DNA from: Candidatus Apopatosoma intestinale
GTDB lineage: Bacteria > Bacillota > Clostridia > Oscillospirales > CAG-272
Direction: 5' to 3'
Assembly: GCA_018064545.1 (NCBI GenBank)
Contig: JAGHUY010000056.1
Coordinates: forward strand, 1-6,456
Length of the DNA: 6,456 nucleotides
Positions 1-6,170 of the stretch are shown here, piece after piece. The notes below the pieces were generated by a model. The model saw only the letters and a list, made by a program, of their open reading frames with translations. It searched no databases and had not been told where the DNA came from. The position numbers and the translations under genes were made by a program. Each line of letters begins with the position of its first letter. The stretch's first letter is position 1.

Positions 1-60
1 CACCCAACGGCGGATATATTTCTGCCGGAATACCAAGGCGTAGAACCCGTTGTTTTCCAT
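1..60 (-). CDS. N-terminal fragment of HD-domain phosphohydrolase (YfbR-like), cut by window edge
   Basis: An ATG at 60 (reverse strand) opens a frame that stays open for 20 codons to the window edge. The peptide begins MENNGFYALVF and continues RQKYIRRWV. This resembles the start of YfbR-type HD-domain 5'-nucleotidases, which typically open with Phe-Tyr/Phe-Ala, then Arg-x-Lys-Tyr-Ile-x-Arg-Trp. Those enzymes dephosphorylate deoxynucleoside monophosphates in the cytoplasm using a metal-binding HD motif, which here would lie outside the window. A Shine-Dalgarno reading AAGGGA sits about five to six bases upstream of the ATG. The start is 23 bases after the TAA of the CofE-like gene, so it is probably the next gene of the same operon. 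The family call rests on 20 residues only and is tentative; that a gene starts here is more secure. Confidence 0.55.
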   Translation of the reverse strand, partial: MENNGFYALVFRQKYIRRWV

Positions 61-83
61 AAAAAGTCCCTTTTCGTGTTGAT

Positions 84-1280
84 TTATTGTTCGGTCGTGA
101 GATTATCGAAGTACCCTTGTACGAGGATGACCGGCGTGCCTTTATCGCCGGAACCGCTGGTCAGATCGCAGAGCGAACCGATCAGATCGGTCAGACGGCG
201 GGGCGTCGTCCCCTCGGTTGCCATATCGCCGCCCAGAGTGGATTTTTTCTCGCGGATGCGCTGTTCGATGGCGGCTCTCAGCGCGTCGCCGGACAGGTTT
301 CCGAAATCGTTATCGGCGAGGTATTTGAGTTTCAGCTCGTTCGGCGTACCGGAGAGACCGGGGGTATAGGCGACACCGACGCACGGGTCGGCCAGTTCCC
401 AGATCTTGCCGACGGGGTCTTTAAAGGCACCGTCGCCGTAGACCATGACTTCCACATGCTTGCCGGTCTTTTCGAGAATCTGTTTCTGAACATCGAGAAC
501 AAACGGCTCACAGTCGCGGGGGAAGAGTTTGACCGTATTCTCGGTCGCCTTGTTGGAACCGAGCAGACCGAACGACTCGTTATAGCCACAGCCGTCGATC
601 GGGGCGCGGAGGATGTCGTCGATGCCGTAGACGGTCTCGGCGCCGGCCTCGCGCAGGATGCGTTTGGTGCGGACACGGGTGTGGATGTCGCAGGTCAGCA
701 CGTTTTTCGTATAGGAGAGGATGGCACGCGGGTTATTGGCGAAAATCACTTCCGCTTCGGCACCGGCCTCGGTGATCAGTTTGCTGTAATAGTCCACGTA
801 GTCCACGCCGGTGAACGGGTGGCGGTTTTCACCGAAGAGCGCGCGATAGCGTTCGAGTGAGAGCACGTCGCTGTACGGATTGACGCCGGACGCGTCGATC
901 TTATCGAGCGAGACGAGCTCGTTGCCCACTTCATCACTCGGATAACTGAGCATCAGGACGATCTTTTTCGCGCCCATGGCGATGCCGCGCAGACAGATGG
1001 CGAAACGGTTGCGGGAGAGGATCGGGAAGATGACGCCGACGGTCCCGCCGCCGAATTTCGCACGCACGTCGGCGGCGATGGCGGAAACGGGCGCGTAGTT
1101 GCCCTGTGCACGGGCGACGACGGACTCTGTCACGGCGATGACGTCTCTTTCACGCAGTGAAAAATTCTCGGAAGCGGCCGCTTCCAGAACACTCGTTACG
1201 ACGATGTCGGCGAGCGCGTCGCCTTCGCGGATGATCGGGCAACGGATGCCCATGCTTTTGGTGCCGATTTTGCGTTCCAT
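84..1280 (-). CDS. CofE-like F420-0:gamma-glutamyl ligase family protein (substrate uncertain)
   Basis: This 398-residue protein belongs to the F420 ligase (CofE) fold family. In archaea and actinobacteria CofE adds glutamate to coenzyme F420-0 using GTP. This is the longer version (about 400 residues against about 250 for archaeal CofE) that I know from Clostridia, usually annotated only by homology. Visible conserved blocks are RKIGTKSMGIRCPII at the N terminus, DVIAVTESVVARAQGNY (46-62), FPILSRNRFAICLRGIA (85-101), LSYPSDEVGN (111-120), HPFTGVDYVDYY (154-165), LLGSNKATE (239-247), VMVYGDGAFKDPVGKIWE (279-296), and EGTTPRRLTDLIGSLCDLTS (356-375). No signal peptide or membrane segment is evident, so it should be cytoplasmic. 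The ATG at 1280 has an AGAGG ribosome binding site nine bases upstream and gives the expected family N terminus. It follows coaW by 45 bases. No F420 biosynthesis gene (cofC, cofD, cofG, cofH) lies in the window, so the true acceptor may not be F420. Family membership is firm; the reaction is not. Confidence 0.85.
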   Translation of the reverse strand: MERKIGTKSMGIRCPIIREGDALADIVVTSVLEAAASENFSLRERDVIAVTESVVARAQGNYAPVSAIAADVRAKFGGGTVGVIFPILSRNRFAICLRGIAMGAKKIVLMLSYPSDEVGNELVSLDKIDASGVNPYSDVLSLERYRALFGENRHPFTGVDYVDYYSKLITEAGAEAEVIFANNPRAILSYTKNVLTCDIHTRVRTKRILREAGAETVYGIDDILRAPIDGCGYNESFGLLGSNKATENTVKLFPRDCEPFVLDVQKQILEKTGKHVEVMVYGDGAFKDPVGKIWELADPCVGVAYTPGLSGTPNELKLKYLADNDFGNLSGDALRAAIEQRIREKKSTLGGDMATEGTTPRRLTDLIGSLCDLTSGSGDKGTPVILVQGYFDNLTTEQ

Positions 1281-1325
1281 GATAGTTTACCTCTTTATTT
1301 TTCAACGTTGTTTGTTATCACAGCG

Positions 1326-2153
1326 TTATTTCAGAATGGCCGCACCGATGGCGGTGGCGTATTGCGAATGATCGGGAATGACCGCGCGGATGTCAAACTG
1401 GCGGGCCAGTTTTCCGATGATCGGTTTTGCCTGCGGAATGGACGTCAGATTGCCGGTAAAGACGACGTCCCGGATGCCGGCTCCGCGAGCCGCGAAGACC
1501 GAGAGCATGAACGCGGTCTCAAAGACCATATTGAGAATGGCGAGCGCGATGTCCGCGCCGGTCGCGAGGTCGGAGAGTTTGCCGAAGTTGGACGCGGTGA
1601 GGTCGGGGGGAAGCCCGATATGGGATTCCGGCGACGCGATGTCGCCGACCTGCAAGTCCACTTTGGAGAGGTCGCCGTTCTGCGCGAGCGTGACGATGGA
1701 TTCGATCTCTTCCAGCCGGAGTTCCTTTTTGCACAGCCCCATGAGCGTACCGCCGCCCACGCCCGTACCGCCGAGGTACCGGGTAGAGACCGTCTCCGCC
1801 TCTTTTCTCGCGTGGACGACCGCCGTGCCCGTGCCCATACTGACGACGATCGCCTCAGAAAGCCCGGACAGGTACAGCCCGCCGTGCGCGACGCAGTCAA
1901 ATTCGCTGACCGTCTCACAGGGAAGCGCGTACAGCGGTTGGCGGAGGTGCGAGGAGCCGACGCCGGTCAGCACGACTTTCTCCACGTCCGGAAGAGCGAT
2001 CCCGTTTTCGGCAGTGAACTTGCCGAACGCGCCGTAAAGCGACGTTAGTGGGTCGGAAGCCTTGACGAACTGCGGGGTAATCATGCGCTCGCCGGCAAAC
2101 GCCACGATCTTGGTGGTGCTGCCGCCGACGTCGATGCCGATGATGGTTTTCAC
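1326..2153 (-). CDS. coaW: Type II pantothenate kinase
   Basis: This 275-residue protein is an ASKHA-fold kinase of the Fumble/CoaW family. It phosphorylates pantothenate with ATP, the first step of coenzyme A synthesis. The sequence shows the phosphate-1 loop IGIDVGGSTTKI (5-16), a TGVGSSHL segment (63-70), SEFDCVAHGG (83-92) whose glutamate aligns with the proposed catalytic acid of the family, VVSMGTGTAVV (103-113), the glycine-rich LGGTGVGGGTLMGL (127-140) and the C-terminal VFTGNL (231-236) adenosine-side motif. The length fits staphylococcal and clostridial CoaW, which is shorter than eukaryotic PanK. The start is GTG at 2153, chosen because the glycine-rich loop must lie within the first ten residues and because AAGGA lies about eleven bases upstream, just after the ddl stop. 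The gap to ddl is 18 bases. Staphylococcal type II enzymes are largely insensitive to CoA feedback; whether that holds here is inference. Cytoplasmic. Confidence 0.92.
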   Translation of the reverse strand: MKTIIGIDVGGSTTKIVAFAGERMITPQFVKASDPLTSLYGAFGKFTAENGIALPDVEKVVLTGVGSSHLRQPLYALPCETVSEFDCVAHGGLYLSGLSEAIVVSMGTGTAVVHARKEAETVSTRYLGGTGVGGGTLMGLCKKELRLEEIESIVTLAQNGDLSKVDLQVGDIASPESHIGLPPDLTASNFGKLSDLATGADIALAILNMVFETAFMLSVFAARGAGIRDVVFTGNLTSIPQAKPIIGKLARQFDIRAVIPDHSQYATAIGAAILK

Positions 2154-2174
2154 GTTGATTTCCGTCCTTTTTTA
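2154..2174 (-). promoter_or_regulatory. coaW: Ribosome binding site supporting the GTG start of coaW
   Basis: The reverse strand reads TAA (ddl stop), then AAAAGGACGGAAATCAAC, then GTG. AAGGA overlaps the end of ddl's stop region and sits about eleven bases from the GTG, slightly longer than ideal. Any start further downstream would remove the DVGGSTTK phosphate loop, so the GTG is preferred. Confidence 0.6.
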
Positions 2175-3185
2175 TTTTTTCAGCGAGAGAGAAGCGATGC
2201 GCTCCACGAGCTCGTCGTAGGAAATGCCAACGGCGGCCGCTTCCTGCGGGAGCAGGCTCGTCGGCGTCATGCCGGGCAGGGTGTTGGCTTCCAGACAGAC
2301 GAAATCGCCGGTCCGCTCGTCGAGGATGAAGTCCAGCCGGCTGTAAACCGAGAGCCCGAGTGCGCGATGCGCCCGCTCGGCAAGGTCTCGGATGCGCGCC
2401 GTCTGACTGTCAGACAGCGGCGCCGGACAAATCTCCTCCGTCAGACCGGACTGATACTTTCTTTCATAATCGTAGAAGCCCTCTTTCGGCCGAATCTCGA
2501 TCGGGGGCAGAGCCGTGCCGTCGAGAACGCCGCAGGAAAACTCGCGGCCGGGGATTTTTTCTTCGATCAGAACGTTGACGCCATAGGCGACCGCTTTGGT
2601 AAGCGCCGCGTGCAGTTCCTCTGCCGTATCGACGAGGGATACCCCGACGCTCGACCCGAGCGAGGCGGGTTTGACGACGCAGGGAAGAGCAATCTCCTCC
2701 TCCGGCTCTCCGGCATAGACGAATCCGCCCGGCACGGGGATGCCGGCGGCTCTCATCACGTCTTTGGCCACATTTTTCTCCATGGCGCAGAAGCACGGGC
2801 CGAACGAACTGCCGGTGAACGGGATGCCGTAGCATTCCAGAACCGACTGGATCCGTCCGTCCTCCCCCATCCCGCCGTGCAGGGCGAGAAAGACGAGGTC
2901 GGCTTCCATGCAGAGATGCAGAACGCGGTCGCCGATCAACTTATTTCCCATGTGCCGTTCGGCTTTCAGAGCGCGAAGATCGGGAACGGTCTGCGGAATG
3001 GAAGTGGAATACCCGCCTTTGTCCGAAAAGAGCGAAGAGAGGTCTTCCGTTTCCAGATTTTCATATACGTCGACGAGGGCGACTCTATGCCCCTGTCGGC
3101 AGAGGGCGTTGGCGATCAGACAGCCGGACGCGAGCGATACGTCGCGCTCATGGCTGTAACCGCCGGCAAGAACAACAATTTTCAT
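2172..3185 (-). CDS. ddl: D-alanine--D-alanine ligase
   Basis: This ATP-grasp enzyme joins two D-alanines to make the terminal dipeptide of peptidoglycan precursors in the cytoplasm. At 337 residues it has family length. Motifs in order are VLAGGYSHERDVSLASG (5-21, with Glu13 as the N-terminal substrate-site acid), HGGMGEDGRIQ (103-113), IPFTGSS (121-127), the ATP-binding VVKPASLGSSVGVS (170-183), the omega loop FYDYERKY (237-244), YSRLDF (281-286), and the metal/ATP block EANTLPGMTPTSLLP (299-313). The intact Tyr-Asp-Tyr-Glu-x-Lys-Tyr omega loop fits a D-Ala-D-Ala rather than a VanA-type D-Ala-D-lactate ligase. The ATG at 3185 has GGAG eight bases upstream (3194-3197). The gap from the aminotransferase stop is only three bases and the ribosome binding site lies inside that gene's end, so translation is probably coupled. 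One small deviation is Met-Glu-Lys (135-137) where Met-Asp-Lys is usual, which is conservative. Confidence 0.96.
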   Translation of the reverse strand: MKIVVLAGGYSHERDVSLASGCLIANALCRQGHRVALVDVYENLETEDLSSLFSDKGGYSTSIPQTVPDLRALKAERHMGNKLIGDRVLHLCMEADLVFLALHGGMGEDGRIQSVLECYGIPFTGSSFGPCFCAMEKNVAKDVMRAAGIPVPGGFVYAGEPEEEIALPCVVKPASLGSSVGVSLVDTAEELHAALTKAVAYGVNVLIEEKIPGREFSCGVLDGTALPPIEIRPKEGFYDYERKYQSGLTEEICPAPLSDSQTARIRDLAERAHRALGLSVYSRLDFILDERTGDFVCLEANTLPGMTPTSLLPQEAAAVGISYDELVERIASLSLKK

Positions 3186-3188
3186 GGC

Positions 3189-4496
3189 TTAGTCTCCGAA
3201 AACAGATTTTTCGTTCGACGTCCGTTCGGCCATCAACTTTCGCACGGCGGCGAGCCGCACGCAAAGGGTGATGACCTCGCTTGCCGCCTCCACTTCCGGC
3301 AGTTCCGGATAGGTGGGGGCAATGCGCAGATTCCGATCGTCCGGGTCCTTTCCGTAGGGGAAAGTGGCACCGGCTTTCGTCAGCGTCAGCCCCGCCTCGG
3401 AACAGAGACGCCAGACTTCGCCCGCCGTGCCGGGGAGCACGTCAAGCGAGATGAAATAGCCGCCGGTGGGACGGCTGTACGAGGCGATGCCGGTTCCGGC
3501 AAGGTCCCGGTCGAACGCGGCGAGGACCGTCTCGAATTTCGGGCGGATGACGGCCGCGTGCTTTTCCATTTGCTTTTTCAGCGCCTCTTCGTCCGGCAAA
3601 AAGCGGGCGTGGCGCAACTGATTGACCTTATCGTAGCAGATCGTGCGTTTGCTCATCGATTTCCGGAACCACGCAAGGTTGTTTTTACCGGATACGAAAG
3701 CCGAAATGCCGCCGCCCGGGAGCGTGATCTTGGCGGTGGAAACGAACTCCCACACCATATCCTCGTTTTCCGTCCCCTCGGTAAGCGAAAGGATGTCAAG
3801 AAGATCGGTATGGCCGATAAAGTCGTGGACGGCGTAGGCGTTATCCCAGAAAATCCGGAAATCGCGTGACGCGGGACGCAGAGAAGCGATCCGGCGCACG
3901 GTCTCCGTGCTGTACGTCACGCCGGTGGGATTGGCGAATTTCGGAACGCACCACATTCCCTTGACGGCGGGATCGCGCACGAGGGTTTCCACGGCGTCCA
4001 TATCGGGTCCCGTTTCGGTCATCCGGACGTTGACCATCTCAATGCCGAACAGTTCCGTCATGGCAAAATGACGGTCATATCCCGGCACCACGCAGATAAA
4101 CTTGATTGTATCCTGCCGACACCACGGGATACCGCCCTCGCACGAGCCGAACAGCATCGCGGCGGAAAGCGCGTCGTACATGGTGTTCAGACTGGACGTG
4201 CCGGTGACGATCACGTGCTCCGGCGACGTGCCGGCGATCCGGGCGAGCAGTCGTGCCGCTTCGGGAATCCCGTCGGGGACGCCGTACTGTCTCGTTTCGG
4301 CACCGCTCTCGCTTTTGGTGTCATCGCCCGTCACGGCGGTGAGCAGGCCGTCGGACAGCGCCAGTTGGCGACTGCTCGGAAGTCCTCTTGCGATATTCAG
4401 CGAGAGATGACGGCGTTTGACCCGCTCATAGGCGGTTTCCAGCACTTCTCTCTCCGTTGCCAGTTCTTCCGGCGAGAGTGTCAGATAGTTCTTCAT
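3189..4496 (-). CDS. PLP-dependent aspartate aminotransferase, subgroup Ic-like
   Basis: This 435-residue fold-type I aminotransferase resembles the family formerly annotated as MocR-like or putative aminotransferases (Pfam PF12897), which includes characterised subgroup Ic aspartate aminotransferases. The expected reaction is aspartate plus 2-oxoglutarate to oxaloacetate plus glutamate. Visible family marks are NIARGLPSSRQLALS (34-48), QYGVPDG (70-76), VTGTSSLNTMYD (97-108), VPKFANPTGVTYS (184-196) with the NPTG motif, the cofactor-binding FWDNAYAVHDF (216-226), STAKITLPGGGISAF (253-267) with Lys256 as the likely Schiff-base lysine, and NLRIAPTYP (389-397) with Arg391 as the likely carboxylate-binding arginine. 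There is no DNA-binding N-terminal domain, so it is an enzyme rather than a MocR regulator. The ATG at 4496 is preceded by AAGGGA six bases upstream. It lies 23 bases after asnS. Other amino acid or keto acid substrates cannot be excluded. Confidence 0.88.
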   Translation of the reverse strand: MKNYLTLSPEELATEREVLETAYERVKRRHLSLNIARGLPSSRQLALSDGLLTAVTGDDTKSESGAETRQYGVPDGIPEAARLLARIAGTSPEHVIVTGTSSLNTMYDALSAAMLFGSCEGGIPWCRQDTIKFICVVPGYDRHFAMTELFGIEMVNVRMTETGPDMDAVETLVRDPAVKGMWCVPKFANPTGVTYSTETVRRIASLRPASRDFRIFWDNAYAVHDFIGHTDLLDILSLTEGTENEDMVWEFVSTAKITLPGGGISAFVSGKNNLAWFRKSMSKRTICYDKVNQLRHARFLPDEEALKKQMEKHAAVIRPKFETVLAAFDRDLAGTGIASYSRPTGGYFISLDVLPGTAGEVWRLCSEAGLTLTKAGATFPYGKDPDDRNLRIAPTYPELPEVEAASEVITLCVRLAAVRKLMAERTSNEKSVFGD

Positions 4497-4519
4497 GGAT
4501 GATCCCTTTTGTTGTAATC

Positions 4520-5914
4520 TTAAAATTCGGCGGAACCGGTCGTGCGGGGGAACGCCTCGACGTCACGGATGTTGGAAATGCCCGTGATGTACATGATCAG
4601 ACGCTCGAATCCGAGGCCGAACCCGGCGTGATGCGTACCGCCGTATTTGCGCAGTTCGGTATACCACCAGTAGTCTTCGGGGTTCAGACCGAAACGTTTA
4701 TACGCCTGTTCCAGACGGTCAAGACGCTCCTCACGCTGAGAACCGCCGATCAGTTCGCCGATGCCCGGTACGAGCATATCGACGGCCGCGACGGTCTTGC
4801 CGTCGTCGTTCTGACGCATATAGAACGCCTTGATCTCTTTCGGGTAGTTCATCACGAAGACCGGCTTTTTGAAAATCTCCTCGCAGAGATACCGCTCATG
4901 CTCGGTCTGCATATCGCAACCCCAGAAAGGCTTATAATCGAAATCCTTGCCGCTCTCTTCGAGCAGTTTGATGGCGTCGGTATAGGAGACGCGCGCAAAG
5001 TCACTATCTACAATATTATGCAGACGGTCGAGAAGTGTGTTATCCACGAACTGGTTGAAGAACGCAAGATCGGCGGGGCAGTGTTCGAGGACGTAGGAGA
5101 CGACGAACTTGGTCATCTTTTCGGCCAGTTCCATGTCGTCTTCCAGATCGGAGAACGCGATCTCCGGTTCGATCATCCAAAACTCGGCGGCGTGGCGCTG
5201 GGTGTTGGAACGCTCGGCGCGGAACGTCGGGCCGAACGTATAGACCTTGGCAAACGCTTGGGCAAAGCACTCGGCGTTGAGCTGGCCGGAGACGGTCAGC
5301 CCCGCGGATTTGCCGAAGAAATCCTGAGAGAAATCGACCTTTCCGTCCTCGGTCTTCGGCAGATCGTCCATATCGAGAGAGGTCACACGGAACATCTCCC
5401 CGGCCCCCTCGCAGTCGCTGGTCGTGATCAGCGGGGTGTTGACGTACACAAAGCCCTCTCCGGCGAAGAACGCATGGATGGCCTGCGCCGCTGCGGAACG
5501 GACACGGAAGACTGCGGAAAACGTGTTGGTGCGCGGACGCAGATGCGCCACGGTGCGTAAAAATTCCAGCGAATGACGCTTCTTTTGCAGAGGATAGTCG
5601 GGCGTGGAAGCACCCTCCACCGTAACGGACGATGCTTTGAGTTCAAACGGCTGTTTGGCCTCCGGTGTCAGAACGAGCGTGCCGTGGCAGATGAAAGCCG
5701 CCCCGACGTTCTGCCGGGCGATGTCTTTATAATTGTCCAACTTGTCCGCTTCCAAAACGATCTGCAACGGGGAGAAGTGACTGCCGTCGTTGAGTTCGAT
5801 AAAGCCGAACGCGTTGCTGGCACGGATGGTTCTGGCCCAACCGGCAACGGTGATCTCTTTGTCCGCGAACGCTTCCGGCGCCTCATAAAGCTGACGAATG
5901 GTGGTTCTTTTCAT
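4520..5914 (-). CDS. asnS: Asparagine--tRNA ligase
   Basis: This class IIb aminoacyl-tRNA synthetase charges tRNA-Asn with asparagine in the cytoplasm. The 464-residue length is standard. The N-terminal OB-fold anticodon-binding domain is seen at about 20-100 ([21 protein letters not shown]). A short linker leads to the catalytic domain: [20 protein letters not shown] (114-133), the motif 1 region [19 protein letters not shown] (146-164), [10 protein letters not shown] (166-175), motif 2 [20 protein letters not shown] (227-246), [13 protein letters not shown] (355-367), and motif 3 [20 protein letters not shown] (431-450) followed by [12 protein letters not shown] and the [12 protein letters not shown] block separate AsnRS from AspRS and LysRS. 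The ATG at 5914 has AAAGG nine bases upstream. It is the first gene of the minus-strand operon, directly behind a promoter. The leader is only about 40 bases, too short for a T-box, so asparagine-specific antitermination is not indicated. Confidence 0.97.
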   Translation of the reverse strand: MKRTTIRQLYEAPEAFADKEITVAGWARTIRASNAFGFIELNDGSHFSPLQIVLEADKLDNYKDIARQNVGAAFICHGTLVLTPEAKQPFELKASSVTVEGASTPDYPLQKKRHSLEFLRTVAHLRPRTNTFSAVFRVRSAAAQAIHAFFAGEGFVYVNTPLITTSDCEGAGEMFRVTSLDMDDLPKTEDGKVDFSQDFFGKSAGLTVSGQLNAECFAQAFAKVYTFGPTFRAERSNTQRHAAEFWMIEPEIAFSDLEDDMELAEKMTKFVVSYVLEHCPADLAFFNQFVDNTLLDRLHNIVDSDFARVSYTDAIKLLEESGKDFDYKPFWGCDMQTEHERYLCEEIFKKPVFVMNYPKEIKAFYMRQNDDGKTVAAVDMLVPGIGELIGGSQREERLDRLEQAYKRFGLNPEDYWWYTELRKYGGTHHAGFGLGFERLIMYITGISNIRDVEAFPRTTGSAEF

Positions 5915-5960
5915 GGTGATCTGCCTTTCTCGGTATAGTATTTTATAGCATTACCGTATC

Positions 5961-5989
5961 ATTATACTCCGCTCATGCGGAAAATGCAA
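5961..5989 (-). promoter_or_regulatory. Sigma-A type promoter for the asnS operon
   Basis: On the reverse strand a perfect -10 box TATAAT (5966-5961) lies 17 bases downstream of a weaker -35 box TTGCAT (5989-5984). The spacing is optimal. Initiation would fall near 5954, giving a leader of about 40 bases before the asnS ATG at 5914. The spacer holds an inverted repeat, TCCGC-TCAT-GCGGA on the plus strand (5968-5981), which could bind a regulator. No other convincing promoter was seen in the short gaps of the operon, so this one probably drives all the minus-strand genes. Confidence 0.7.
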
Positions 5990-6068
5990 GACTTCACGCG
6001 CGATTTTTCATTTTTTCGCGTTTTTTGGAAAAGAGCGTTTTTCTTTTTGCGAAAATCCCCGAATCGGC
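5990..6068. other. AT-rich core of the divergent intergenic region
   Basis: Between the two promoters lies about 80 bases with many T runs. I see only a weak 5-bp inverted repeat, CGCGA (5999-6003) and TCGCG (6016-6020), followed by six T. Because it lies upstream of both promoters, a terminator role is unlikely. The T tracts might act as upstream-element or bend sequence for the plus-strand promoter, which is inference. I see no gene in 5915-6170. Confidence 0.4.
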
Positions 6069-6097
6069 TTGACAAGCGCGACTTTTTTCAGTATACT
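6069..6097 (+). promoter_or_regulatory. Sigma-A type promoter for the transketolase gene
   Basis: A perfect -35 box TTGACA (6069-6074) and a near-perfect -10 box TATACT (6092-6097) are separated by exactly 17 bases. The transcript would begin near 6104, leaving a leader of about 67 bases before the ATG at 6171. No riboswitch-like structure was recognised in that leader. Confidence 0.85.
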
Positions 6098-6158
6098 TTT
6101 AAATTGGAGAAAATCGGACTTTTTCCGTTTGCGGGGAGAGCCGATCGAATACATTTTT

Positions 6159-6164
6159 GGAGGG
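6159..6164 (+). promoter_or_regulatory. Shine-Dalgarno of the transketolase gene
   Basis: GGAGGG lies six bases before the ATG at 6171, ideal for Bacillota. It fixes the start: the open frame extends upstream to 6069, but that ATG overlaps the -35 box and would lie upstream of the transcript start. Confidence 0.8.
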
Positions 6165-6170
6165 AAATTG

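Noticed and set aside
1303..1310. Perfect 8-base palindrome CAACGTTG in the coaW to CofE-like gap
   Set aside because: It is too short for a terminator or a confident operator, and has no T run. Chance occurrence is likely.
87..2048. Two open frames on the plus strand (87-860 and 1308-2048)
   Set aside because: They are antisense to the CofE-like gene and coaW, both of which are clearly real. No domain was recognised in the plus-strand products.
2172..3185. A VanA/VanB-type D-Ala-D-lactate ligase (vancomycin resistance)
   Set aside because: The omega loop is FYDYERKY, the standard D-Ala-D-Ala ligase form, and there are no vanH or vanX neighbours.
2367..3869. A 500-codon open frame on the plus strand
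   Set aside because: It lies antisense to ddl and the aminotransferase, whose motifs are intact on the other strand. It has no recognisable domain and an Arg/Gly/Asp-rich composition typical of shadow frames in GC-rich DNA.
4457..5560. A 367-codon open frame on the plus strand
   Set aside because: It is the complement of asnS, with no plausible ribosome binding site or family resemblance, and it mirrors codon bias of the real gene.
5915..5960. Possible T-box riboswitch ahead of asnS
   Set aside because: The predicted leader is only about 40 bases. A T-box needs roughly 150 or more bases, a specifier loop and a terminator, none of which is present.
5999..6026. Terminator-like hairpin followed by a T run
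   Set aside because: The stem is only five base pairs with a 12-base loop, and it lies upstream of both divergent promoters with no gene reading into it.
6069..6170. Upstream extension of the transketolase frame to an ATG at 6069
   Set aside because: That stretch contains the promoter, has no ribosome binding site of its own, and encodes no family-like residues. The ATG at 6171 has a strong GGAGGG.
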